In this document: positions 1 to 5,807 of the stretch, in pieces
Layout: the number at the start of each line of letters is the position of its first letter
Position numbering within the stretch: the stretch's first letter is position 1
Assembly: GCA_946481405.1 (NCBI GenBank)
Contig: CAMLNY010000101.1
Span: forward strand, 1-5,807
Direction of reading: 5' to 3'
Length of the DNA stretch: 5,807 nucleotides
From: an uncultured Brevundimonas sp.
Lineage (GTDB): Bacteria > Pseudomonadota > Alphaproteobacteria > Caulobacterales > Caulobacteraceae
Notes under the pieces: generated by a model
Told to the model about the DNA's origin: nothing
The model's input: only the letters and a program-made list of their open reading frames with translations
The model's database searches: none
Made by a program: the position numbers and the translations under genes

Positions 1-231
1 AAGGATCGGCTGGAGGACGCCCTTGTCGCGGATCGACTGGGTCAGCTCCTCGTGGTCGGCCTGGGTGAATGACTTGCGCGGCTGGTCCGGGTTGGGCTTC
101 AGGCTCTCGATCGGCACGGACTGCACGCCGGCCGGCAGCGGCGCGCCCGGCGCGACCGAAACCGGTTCGGCGACGGCTTCGCCCATCAGGGCCGACAGAC
201 CCCGTCCCAGACCTCTTTGACGTTCAGACAA
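1..231 (-). CDS. parB: ParB chromosome-partitioning protein, N-terminal part (runs off left edge)
   Basis: ParB is a CTP-dependent DNA clamp that loads at parS, spreads along DNA and stimulates the ATPase of ParA to segregate the replication origin. Only the first 77 residues are in the window. They begin MSERQRGLGRGLSAL, the typical arginine/glycine N-terminal segment that contacts ParA. A variable Ala/Pro-rich linker follows (about residues 19-37). The ParB/Srx-type domain then starts, with NPDQPR at 47-52 and SIRDKGVLQPIL at 66-77. The CTP-binding GERRWRA-type box and the helix-turn-helix lie beyond the edge. I chose the TTG at 231-229 because it alone includes the conserved RGLGRGLSAL segment and has a GGAA 7 bases upstream. 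The first ATG in frame (186-184) would delete that segment. parB follows the parA stop by 21 bases, so the two are almost certainly cotranscribed. Confidence 0.95.
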   Translation of the reverse strand, partial: MSERQRGLGRGLSALMGEAVAEPVSVAPGAPLPAGVQSVPIESLKPNPDQPRKSFTQADHEELTQSIRDKGVLQPIL

Positions 232-238
232 ACTCTTG

Positions 239-242
239 TTCC
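239..242 (-). promoter_or_regulatory. Ribosome binding site supporting the TTG start of parB
   Basis: On the minus strand GGAA lies 7 bases before TTG, within the short parA-parB gap. It supports the upstream TTG start over the internal ATG at 186. It is a modest site, consistent with parB being translated in step with parA. Confidence 0.5.
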
Positions 243-252
243 GTATCGGTTA

Positions 253-1080
253 TCAGGCGGCGAGGCGGCGGCGTTCGCGACCTACCACCTCCTTGGCCAG
301 GCGCAGATAGGCCTGGCTGCCGGTGCATTTCAGATCGTAGATCAGGACGGGCTTGCCGAAGGACGGCGCCTCGGAAACCCGCACGTTCCGGGGGATCACG
401 GCCTCATAGACCTTGTCGCCGAAGTGGGCCCGGACGTCCGCCGCGACCTGTCCCGACAGGGCGTTGCGACGATCGTACATCGTCAGGACCAGACCCTGGA
501 TTTCGAGGGTCGGATTCAATGATTGACGGACCATGTCGATGGTCTTCATCAACTGCGTCAACCCTTCCAAGGCGAAGAACTCGCACTGCAACGGGACCAG
601 CACCCCGTCGGCCGCCGCCATGGCGTTCAGGGTCAGCAGGTTCAGCGACGGCGGACAGTCGATCAGCACATAGTCATACCCGGTCTGACCGTCGGCGTTC
701 TGGGCGGCCAGCGCGTCGCGCAGGCGATAGGAGCGGCGATCGGCCTGCGACAGCTCGATCTCGACGCCCGACATGTCCGCATCCGCCGGGATGATGTCCA
801 GTCCGGGTACGGCCGTCTTGACCGCGGCGTCATGCACCGACCGACCGTCGACGATCACGTCGTAGATGGTGATACGGCGCGTTTCACGTGGAACACCCAG
901 ACCCGTGGAGGCATTTCCCTGCGGGTCCATGTCGACGATCAGGACCTTTTCACCGATAGCCGCCAGGGCCGTTCCGAGGTTGATGGCGGTCGTCGTCTTG
1001 CCCACCCCGCCCTTCTGGTTGGACACGGCGAGCACGCGGGCGGCCTTTGGCGGGAATGGCTTGCGGGATGGCTCGGTCAT
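253..1080 (-). CDS. parA: ParA chromosome-partitioning ATPase (Soj/MinD-like)
   Basis: ParA is a deviant-Walker P-loop ATPase that binds nucleoid DNA as an ATP dimer and guides ParB-parS complexes toward the pole. With the ATG at 1080 the protein has 275 residues, a normal length for chromosomal ParA. The deviant Walker A box KGGVGKTT is at residues 23-30, the DMDPQGN motif at 50-56, and Walker B ending in IDCPPS at about 140-145. QCEFFALEGL and the C-terminal IPRNVRVSEAPSFGKPV stretch are typical of the family. The start is one base after the rsmG stop (TAG-T-ATG), which implies translational coupling; no strong Shine-Dalgarno is visible. A longer reading from 1173 would overlap rsmG by about 90 bases and add a non-conserved tail, so I rejected it. 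The gene ends in tandem in-frame stops, TGA-TAA. A parS-like site lies within codons 62-67. Confidence 0.97.
   Translation of the reverse strand: MTEPSRKPFPPKAARVLAVSNQKGGVGKTTTAINLGTALAAIGEKVLIVDMDPQGNASTGLGVPRETRRITIYDVIVDGRSVHDAAVKTAVPGLDIIPADADMSGVEIELSQADRRSYRLRDALAAQNADGQTGYDYVLIDCPPSLNLLTLNAMAAADGVLVPLQCEFFALEGLTQLMKTIDMVRQSLNPTLEIQGLVLTMYDRRNALSGQVAADVRAHFGDKVYEAVIPRNVRVSEAPSFGKPVLIYDLKCTGSQAYLRLAKEVVGRERRRLAA
880..895. promoter_or_regulatory. parS: parS site inside parA (ParB-binding centromere site)
   Basis: The plus strand reads CGTTTCACGTGGAACA. On the minus strand this is TGTTCCACGTGAAACG, which matches the Bacillus-type parS consensus TGTTCCACGTGAAACA in 15 of 16 positions; only the last base differs. 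The CACGTG core is intact. It lies within parA codons 62-67, encoding the end of GLG plus V-P-R-E-T, just after the DMDPQGN motif. ParB is expected to load here. Binding strength relative to the two perfect sites is unknown. Confidence 0.85.
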
Positions 1081-1081
1081 A

Positions 1082-1711
1082 CTAACCACGTTGCTGCTGG
1101 CCACGGGATCGAAGGCTCCGGATTGCGACGATTCGGCCTCTCGGGTCGCTGCGCGAAACCGTGAGCTCGGCATCCACCTGCCAGGATTTGGACGCGTCCT
1201 TCAACTCCTGCTCGGCCTTCTCTCCCTTCAGAAACAGGCCTTGTGCACCGCGAGACAGGTAGGGCTGTGCATAACCCAGAAGTTTTTCCATGGGCGCCAC
1301 CGCCCGGGCCGTCACCACATCGACCTTGATGGTCTGTTCCTCGGCCCGACCCCAGACCACCGTGGCCGGCAGGGCCAGATCATCCACCACGGTCTGGAGG
1401 AACCGGCAGCGCTTCTGCAGGGAATCGATCAGCCAGACATGGCCGTCGGTCTTTGCCTTGGACAGAACCGCCAGCACAATCCCGGGAAAGCCGGCGCCCG
1501 CGCCGAGATCGGCCCACGTCCGCGCGAAGCCGGCCTTGTCCACCAGCTGGGCCGAGTCCCAGGCGTGACGGTTCCAGAAGTCGGGAATAGTGTCCGGACC
1601 GACGAGGTTCATCACTTCGTTGCCCTCCGTCAGCATCACAAGGAAGCGTTCCAGCTCGACCATCCGCTCCGGCGACGCGCCGGTCAGGACCTGAAATTGG
1701 TCGGCGGTCAT
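1082..1711 (-). CDS. rsmG: 16S rRNA (guanine-N7) methyltransferase RsmG (GidB)
   Basis: RsmG uses S-adenosylmethionine to methylate N7 of G527 (E. coli numbering) in the 530 loop of 16S rRNA; its loss gives low-level streptomycin resistance in several bacteria. The protein has 209 residues, close to the usual length of just over 200. The Rossmann-fold SAM loop is clear in WADLGAGAGFPGIVLA (glycines within 70-77). It is preceded by the family's NLVGPD and FWNRHAWDSAQL segments (about 35-56). LIDSLQKRCRFL (94-105), GRAEE (121-125), TARAVAPMEKLL (134-145) and the LKG segment at 161-163 complete the pattern. The ATG overlaps the mnmG stop by one base (TGATG), and parA starts one base after the rsmG stop. 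No good Shine-Dalgarno precedes it, so translation probably depends on ribosomes finishing mnmG. Confidence 0.97.
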   Translation of the reverse strand: MTADQFQVLTGASPERMVELERFLVMLTEGNEVMNLVGPDTIPDFWNRHAWDSAQLVDKAGFARTWADLGAGAGFPGIVLAVLSKAKTDGHVWLIDSLQKRCRFLQTVVDDLALPATVVWGRAEEQTIKVDVVTARAVAPMEKLLGYAQPYLSRGAQGLFLKGEKAEQELKDASKSWQVDAELTVSRSDPRGRIVAIRSLRSRGQQQRG

Positions 1712-3579
1712 CAGGCGGCAACCGACGACTTCTTCACATGCGACAGCAGGGCGGTCAGGGCGCCGGGGGTCACCCCCTCGATCCGCCCCGCCTGACCCAG
1801 GGTCCGCGGCTGAACCAGCGACAGTTTCTCGCGCACCTCGTGCGACAGACCGCCGATGGCCGCGTAATCGAGATTGGCCGGAAGCGTCAGGGCTTCCTCA
1901 CGGCGCAGGGCCTCGGCGTCGGCGTTCTGGCGATCCAGATAGCCCGCATAGCCCGCGTCGATCTCGACCTGTTCGCGCACCGCCGGAGACCAGTCGCGAA
2001 TCTCGGGGTGGGCGCTCTCGAAGGCGGTCAGGTCGACACCGGGATAGGCCAGCAGGTCACGCATCGAGCGGCGCTGCCCGTCGGCGTTGACGGCGACGCC
2101 GAGCGCCTGGGCCTGGTTCGGAGTATAGCGCGTGTCGCGGGCAAGGGCTGTCGCCCGCGCCAGCATCGCCGACTTGACCTCAAAGGCGGCGCGGCGTTCC
2201 GACGAGACGATTCCGGCCTTCAGACCCAATGGTGTCAACCGTTGATCGGCGTTGTCGGCTCGGAGAGTCAACCTGTACTCGGCGCGGCTGGTGAACATGC
2301 GGTAGGGCTCGGTCACACCGCGTGTAACAAGATCGTCGATCATGACGCCGATATAGGCCTGGTCCCGCCCCAGAACGATTTCCGACGATCCGGCGGCGGC
2401 GCGGGCGGCGTTCAGACCGGCGATCAACCCTTGAGCGCCCGCCTCCTCATACCCGGTCGTACCGTTGATCTGACCGGCCAGATAGAGGCCCGGACGGCGC
2501 TTGACCTCCAGCGCGGGACTCAGCTCGCGCGGATCGACGTAGTCGTACTCGATGGCATAGCCGAAGCGGAACACCTCAACCGCTTCAAGCCCCGGCATGG
2601 TGCGCAGGAAGGCCAGCTGGGTCTCGGGCGAAACCGAGGTGGAGATGCCGTTCGGGTAAACAGTCGGATCGTCCAGACCTTCGGGCTCCAGGAAGACCTG
2701 ATGGGAAGTCTTGTCGGCGAAGCGGACGACCTTGTCCTCGATCGATGGGCAGTAGCGAGGGCCGACGCCGGTCGCCTTGCCGCCATAGACGGCGCTTTCG
2801 CCCAGGTTGGCGGCGATGATGGCGTGGGTCGCCTGCGTCGTCATCGTGATGCCGCAGGCGATCTGGGGCGCGTCGATCCGGTCGGTCAGGAAACTGAAGG
2901 GCACAGGGTCGGCGTCCGCCTCCTGCATCTCCAGCCGATCCCAGGCGATGGTGCGGCCATCGAGACGGGCGGGCGTGCCGGTCTTCAGACGCCCCATCTG
3001 CAGGCCCGAGCCATAGAGGTCGGCGGCAAGGCCCGTGGAGGGCGCCTCGCCATGACGACCCGCAGGGATCCGCTCGTCGCCGCGATGGATGACGCCGTTG
3101 AGGAAGGTGCCGGTCGTCAGGACCACGGCTCCGGCGCGCAGCTCGACACCCTCCCCCGTCACGATGCCCCCGACGCGGTCTCCGGCCAGGATCAGGCTCT
3201 CGGCGGTGCCGGCCATCAGGGCCAGATTGGGATAGTCAGCCAGTTCGGCCTGCATGGCCTCGCGGTACAGGCGGCGGTCGATCTGGCTGCGGGGCCCGCG
3301 CACGGCCGCGCCCTTGGAGCGGTTCAGCAGGCGGAACTGGATGCCCGCCTTGTCGCCCAGACGACCCATCAGCCCGTCGAGCGCATCGATCTCGCGCACC
3401 AGATGACCCTTGCCCAGACCGCCGATGGCAGGGTTGCAGCTCATTTCGCCGATGGTTTCCAGCTTCTGGGTCAGCAGCAGGGTGCGGGCGCCGGCGCGCG
3501 CCGAGGCAGCCGCAGCCTCGCAGCCGGCATGGCCGCCGCCGATCACGATGACGTCGAAGGAAGATTGGGTGGAACGCAT
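1711..3579 (-). CDS. mnmG: tRNA U34 carboxymethylaminomethyl synthesis protein MnmG (GidA)
   Basis: MnmG is the FAD- and NADH-using partner of MnmE in placing the carboxymethylaminomethyl (or aminomethyl) group on C5 of wobble uridine in certain tRNAs. With the ATG at 3579 it has 622 residues (E. coli, about 629). The N-terminal dinucleotide-binding motif is [16 protein letters not shown] (GGGHAG at 14-19). [13 protein letters not shown] carries a conserved Cys at 48, and a second conserved Cys is in [34 protein letters not shown] and [21 protein letters not shown] are strongly conserved. The C-terminal helical region, ending [19 protein letters not shown], is the part expected to contact MnmE. 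The start is uncertain: in-frame GTG codons at 3615 and 3612 would add 11-12 residues ([10 protein letters not shown]). No candidate has a convincing Shine-Dalgarno. I chose 3579 because family members begin only a few residues before FDVI. The gene follows mnmE by 68 bases containing a parS site and runs directly into rsmG. Confidence 0.97.
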   Translation of the reverse strand: MRSTQSSFDVIVIGGGHAGCEAAAASARAGARTLLLTQKLETIGEMSCNPAIGGLGKGHLVREIDALDGLMGRLGDKAGIQFRLLNRSKGAAVRGPRSQIDRRLYREAMQAELADYPNLALMAGTAESLILAGDRVGGIVTGEGVELRAGAVVLTTGTFLNGVIHRGDERIPAGRHGEAPSTGLAADLYGSGLQMGRLKTGTPARLDGRTIAWDRLEMQEADADPVPFSFLTDRIDAPQIACGITMTTQATHAIIAANLGESAVYGGKATGVGPRYCPSIEDKVVRFADKTSHQVFLEPEGLDDPTVYPNGISTSVSPETQLAFLRTMPGLEAVEVFRFGYAIEYDYVDPRELSPALEVKRRPGLYLAGQINGTTGYEEAGAQGLIAGLNAARAAAGSSEIVLGRDQAYIGVMIDDLVTRGVTEPYRMFTSRAEYRLTLRADNADQRLTPLGLKAGIVSSERRAAFEVKSAMLARATALARDTRYTPNQAQALGVAVNADGQRRSMRDLLAYPGVDLTAFESAHPEIRDWSPAVREQVEIDAGYAGYLDRQNADAEALRREEALTLPANLDYAAIGGLSHEVREKLSLVQPRTLGQAGRIEGVTPGALTALLSHVKKSSVAA

Positions 3580-3623
3580 GGGCGGGACATAGTGGAAAAG
3601 GGGTCGAAACACCACTCAGGCGA

Positions 3624-3639
3624 TGTTTCACGTGAAACA
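3624..3639. promoter_or_regulatory. parS: Perfect parS site between mnmE and mnmG
   Basis: TGTTTCACGTGAAACA is a perfect 16-base palindrome and matches the parS consensus known from Caulobacter and related bacteria. It lies in the 68-base gap between the mnmE stop and the mnmG start. The dyad extends outward: GGCGA at 3619-3623 pairs with TCGCC at 3641-3645, with one unpaired G at 3640. It is an expected ParB loading site. In the mnmE-mnmG transcript the same bases could fold as a hairpin. Confidence 0.95.
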
Positions 3640-3647
3640 GTCGCCGG

Positions 3648-4943
3648 TCACTTGCCGATACAGAAGGTCGAGAAAACCTCGCCGAGAACATCCTCGACGC
3701 CGATCGCCCCGCTGACCCGCGAGAGAGCCTCGGCCGCCCGCCGCAGATCGTCGCCCGCCAGTTCCGGCGCGCCAGACAGATGGACCCGACCCGCCTCAGC
3801 CGCCGCCAAGGCCTCCGAGAGTCGCCGCCGATGCCGTTCCCGCGTCACAGCCGGGAAATCCGCACCCGACAGATCACGGGCCAGCCGGTCGGCAAGCGCA
3901 TCATGCAGGTCGGAAAGGCCCAGACCAGAGACCGCGCTGACGCCGATCCCCTCTCCGCCCCTCGGTGATAGGTCCGCCTTGGTCCACACCACGATGTCGT
4001 CCGGCCGCACGAACTCGGCCGCCGCGCCATCGGGGTCGCCGGGCCCCCGGACCCAAAGGCGCAGATCGGCCGCTTCAGCCCGCGCCCGGGCCCGACGGAT
4101 GCCTTCGGCCTCCACCACATCGTCGCTCTCGCGCAGCCCGGCCGTGTCTGACAGGGTCACCGCATAGCCGCCAATCACCAATTCGGCGTCCAGCACGTCG
4201 CGCGTCGTCCCGGCGATGGGGGTGACGATCGCCGCCTCCCGCTCGACCAGGGCGTTGAACAGCGCGGACTTGCCGGCGTTGGTCTCGCCGATCAGGACGA
4301 TGCGATACCCTTCCCGCACCCGGCGGCCCCGGTCTGCATCGGCCAACGCCGCGTTCAGATCGCTGATCAACCGGTCCAGCACCGGCCCCGCTGTCTGCGC
4401 CAGATGGTCAGGCAGCTCCTCGTCCGGAAAGTCGATCTCGGCCTCGACCAGGGCGAGGGCCGTCAGCAGGTCGCGACGGAAGCCCGCATAGGTCCGCGAC
4501 AGCGCTCCATCCAGCTGACCCAGAGCCTGCGACACCTGGGCCGTGGTCTCCGCATCGATCAGGTCCGCCACAGCCTCGGCCTGGGCCAGATCCATCCGCC
4601 CATTCTCAAAGGCGCGCCGCGTGAACTCGCCCGGGTCGGCGGGTCGGACGCCTAGCGCGATCAGGGCCGAGGATACCGCCTCGACCACCGCCCGTCCGCC
4701 ATGCAGATGCAGTTCGGCGCAATCCTCGCCGGTGTAGGAGTTCGGGCCGGGGAAGCGGAGCACCAGGGCCTGATCCAGAACCGTCCTCTCGTGACTGAGG
4801 GTCCGGAGCGAGGCCAGACGCGGCTTCAGCTTCGGCGCGCCGAGTCCCGACAGCGCCGCATCGGTCTCCGGACCTGACAGGCGCAGGATGGCGATCGCCC
4901 CACGGCCAGGAGGGGTGGCCAATGCAAAAATGGTGTCGGTCAC
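3648..4943 (-). CDS. mnmE: tRNA modification GTPase MnmE (TrmE)
   Basis: MnmE is the K+-activated GTPase that, with MnmG, modifies C5 of wobble uridine in tRNAs, using a one-carbon unit from a folate cofactor. It has 431 residues. The N-terminal folate-binding domain opens IFALATPPGRGAIAILRLSG and includes PNSYTGEDCAELHLHGG and PGEFTRRAFENGRMDLAQAEAV. A helical domain surrounds an inserted G domain: G1 GETNAGKS 219-226, G2 in IAGTTRD 243-249, G3 DTAG 266-269 and G5 SAVSG 336-340. The Asn of G1 that coordinates K+ and the Glu 12 residues after the DTAG Asp (E. coli E282, needed for hydrolysis) are present. G4 reads TKAD (321-324) rather than NKxD. The C-terminus is the canonical FCIGK, with the conserved Cys at 428. 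The start is GTG, backed by GGGAGG 7 bases upstream. It follows the DUF6489-like gene by 28 bases. Confidence 0.97.
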   Translation of the reverse strand: MTDTIFALATPPGRGAIAILRLSGPETDAALSGLGAPKLKPRLASLRTLSHERTVLDQALVLRFPGPNSYTGEDCAELHLHGGRAVVEAVSSALIALGVRPADPGEFTRRAFENGRMDLAQAEAVADLIDAETTAQVSQALGQLDGALSRTYAGFRRDLLTALALVEAEIDFPDEELPDHLAQTAGPVLDRLISDLNAALADADRGRRVREGYRIVLIGETNAGKSALFNALVEREAAIVTPIAGTTRDVLDAELVIGGYAVTLSDTAGLRESDDVVEAEGIRRARARAEAADLRLWVRGPGDPDGAAAEFVRPDDIVVWTKADLSPRGGEGIGVSAVSGLGLSDLHDALADRLARDLSGADFPAVTRERHRRRLSEALAAAEAGRVHLSGAPELAGDDLRRAAEALSRVSGAIGVEDVLGEVFSTFCIGK

Positions 4944-4950
4944 AGTCGAC

Positions 4951-4965
4951 CTCCCCGATGGGGAG
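4951..4965 (-). promoter_or_regulatory. mnmE Shine-Dalgarno within a short GC hairpin
   Basis: On the minus strand CTCCCC-ATC-GGGGAG forms a perfect 6-bp stem with a 3-base loop. The 3' arm plus the next G gives GGGGAGG, an excellent Shine-Dalgarno 7 bases before the mnmE GTG. The ribosome site therefore lies in the stem. The hairpin falls in the 28-base gap after the DUF6489-like stop codon. The site itself is clear; a regulatory role for the hairpin is inference. Confidence 0.6.
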
Positions 4966-4971
4966 CCGCAC

Positions 4972-5205
4972 TCACTTCGGGGTCGCGACCGCCGCTTGCA
5001 TCAGCTGCCGGAACTGGTCCTGCGCCGCCATGCCGAAGCTGGCCCAGTTCTTCATCAGCTCTTCCGGCTGCATGGCGGACATGTTGGCGTCCATCCGCTT
5101 CTGCATCTCGGCGACCAGGTGGTCGTTCAGAGGCGCGACGTCGGGCAGGCCCAGAAAAGCCCGCGCCTCGGCCGGGGTGCAGTCGATCTCGACGTTGACC
5201 TTCAT
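4972..5205 (-). CDS. Small DUF6489-like protein of unknown function
   Basis: A 77-residue protein beginning MKVNVEIDCTPAEARAFLGLPDV. This opening resembles, from memory, the alphaproteobacterial family DUF6489, whose function is not known. A short N-terminal beta-like stretch (KVNVEID) leads into segments likely to be helical. The C-terminal half, from about residue 28, is rich in Met, Gln and Ala with scattered aromatics (eight Met overall; KNWASFGMAAQDQFRQLM at 52-69), giving a faintly phasin-like amphipathic look. There is no signal peptide, membrane segment or catalytic motif. The ATG at 5205 has GGAG 9 bases upstream, and that site begins right beside a parS palindrome. mnmE follows 28 bases after the stop. 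The family match is moderately sure; that this is a real gene is well supported by start, spacing and conserved-looking sequence. Confidence 0.82.
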   Translation of the reverse strand: MKVNVEIDCTPAEARAFLGLPDVAPLNDHLVAEMQKRMDANMSAMQPEELMKNWASFGMAAQDQFRQLMQAAVATPK

Positions 5206-5214
5206 CGCGTGTCG

Positions 5215-5218
5215 CTCC
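5215..5218 (-). promoter_or_regulatory. Ribosome binding site of the DUF6489-like gene
   Basis: On the minus strand GGAG lies 9 bases before the ATG at 5205 and one base after the end of the parS palindrome (5220-5235). ParB bound at parS would cover the DNA encoding the leader of this gene. Confidence 0.55.
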
Positions 5219-5219
5219 G

Positions 5220-5235
5220 TGTTTCACGTGAAACA
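5220..5235. promoter_or_regulatory. parS: Perfect parS site between rho and the DUF6489-like gene
   Basis: TGTTTCACGTGAAACA, identical to the site at 3624 and a perfect 16-base palindrome. It lies in the 76-base gap between the rho stop and the DUF6489-like start. Unlike the 3624 copy its flanks are not complementary. It is an expected ParB loading site. Confidence 0.95.
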
Positions 5236-5236
5236 T

Positions 5237-5276
5237 GCCCTCAAGCAGCCGACCGCCACGCGGACGGCGTTAGGGC
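5237..5276 (-). terminator. Imperfect hairpin downstream of rho, possible transcript end
   Basis: In the gap after rho, paired arms are GCCCT 5237-5241 with AGGGC 5272-5276, AA 5243-5244 with TT 5270-5271, GCCG 5248-5251 with CGGC 5265-5268, and CCGC 5253-5256 with GCGG 5260-5263, around a CAC loop. That is 15 base pairs with one A/A mismatch, a bulge and an internal loop. It begins 6 bases past the rho stop. There is no T tract after it on the minus strand, so it is not a canonical intrinsic terminator. It could be a 3'-end-stabilising hairpin or a partial terminator. The structure is seen; the function is inferred. Confidence 0.35.
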
Positions 5277-5281
5277 GAGAA

Positions 5282-5807
<526 letters not shown>

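Noticed and set aside
69..794. Plus-strand 241-codon frame antisense to parA and parB
   Set aside because: Arg/Pro/Ser-rich translation without any family resemblance; a shadow of the minus-strand genes.
1081..1173. Upstream extension of parA to a start at 1173
   Set aside because: It would overlap the conserved end of rsmG by about 90 bases and add a tail unlike other ParA proteins. The ATG at 1080 gives the expected N-terminus and tight junction.
3580..3615. Longer MnmG starting at GTG 3615 or 3612
   Set aside because: Not excluded, but the extra 11-12 residues do not resemble family N-termini, which begin a few residues before FDVIxIGGG, and no Shine-Dalgarno supports them.
1738..4167. 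Plus-strand open frame of 809 codons antisense to mnmG and part of mnmE
   Set aside because: Low-complexity Arg/Gly/Gln-rich translation with no recognisable domain. It mirrors two well-conserved genes on the other strand, and long antisense frames are expected in GC-rich coding DNA.
4940..5236. Minus-strand frame starting MFHVKHGATR across the small gene
   Set aside because: Its first residues are simply the translation of the parS palindrome and the rest is an Arg-rich shadow of the DUF6489-like gene in another frame. The same parS-derived FHVKH occurs in a frame at the mnmE-mnmG gap.

Overview
The window is a high-GC chromosomal segment of an alphaproteobacterium. Protein similarity as I recall it and the gene order point to Caulobacterales, probably a Brevundimonas- or Caulobacter-like organism; genus is an inference. 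Every gene I can support lies on the minus strand, so reading from right to left gives transcription order: rho (3' part only), a small DUF6489-type gene, mnmE, mnmG, rsmG, parA, parB (5' part only). This is the conserved origin-proximal rho / mnmE-mnmG-rsmG-parA-parB neighbourhood of Alphaproteobacteria.

Layout. 5282-5807 holds the C-terminal part of transcription terminator Rho. 5206-5281 is a gap with an imperfect hairpin just after rho and a perfect 16-bp parS palindrome. 4972-5205 encodes a 77-residue DUF6489-like protein. 3648-4943 is mnmE, with a GTG start whose Shine-Dalgarno lies in a small GC hairpin. 3580-3647 carries a second perfect parS. 1711-3579 is mnmG, followed without a gap by rsmG (1082-1711, one-base overlap) and parA (253-1080, one-base gap). 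A third, near-consensus parS sits inside parA. parB starts at a TTG 21 bases after parA and runs off the left edge.

How the parts work together. MnmE and MnmG form the complex that modifies the wobble uridine of certain tRNAs. RsmG methylates 16S rRNA. ParA and ParB with the parS sites form the chromosome segregation machinery. The tight packing of mnmG-rsmG-parA-parB suggests one translationally coupled operon. The three parS sites, spread over about 4.4 kb at 880, 3624 and 5220, make this segment part of the chromosome's centromere as well as a block of genes.

I see no mobile element, CRISPR array, tRNA or rRNA gene. There is no gene-free stretch over 300 bases. I did not find a new defence or accessory system: this is core chromosome. 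The points worth a second look are the parS placement, including one in coding sequence and one in an extended dyad, and the hairpins around rho and mnmE.
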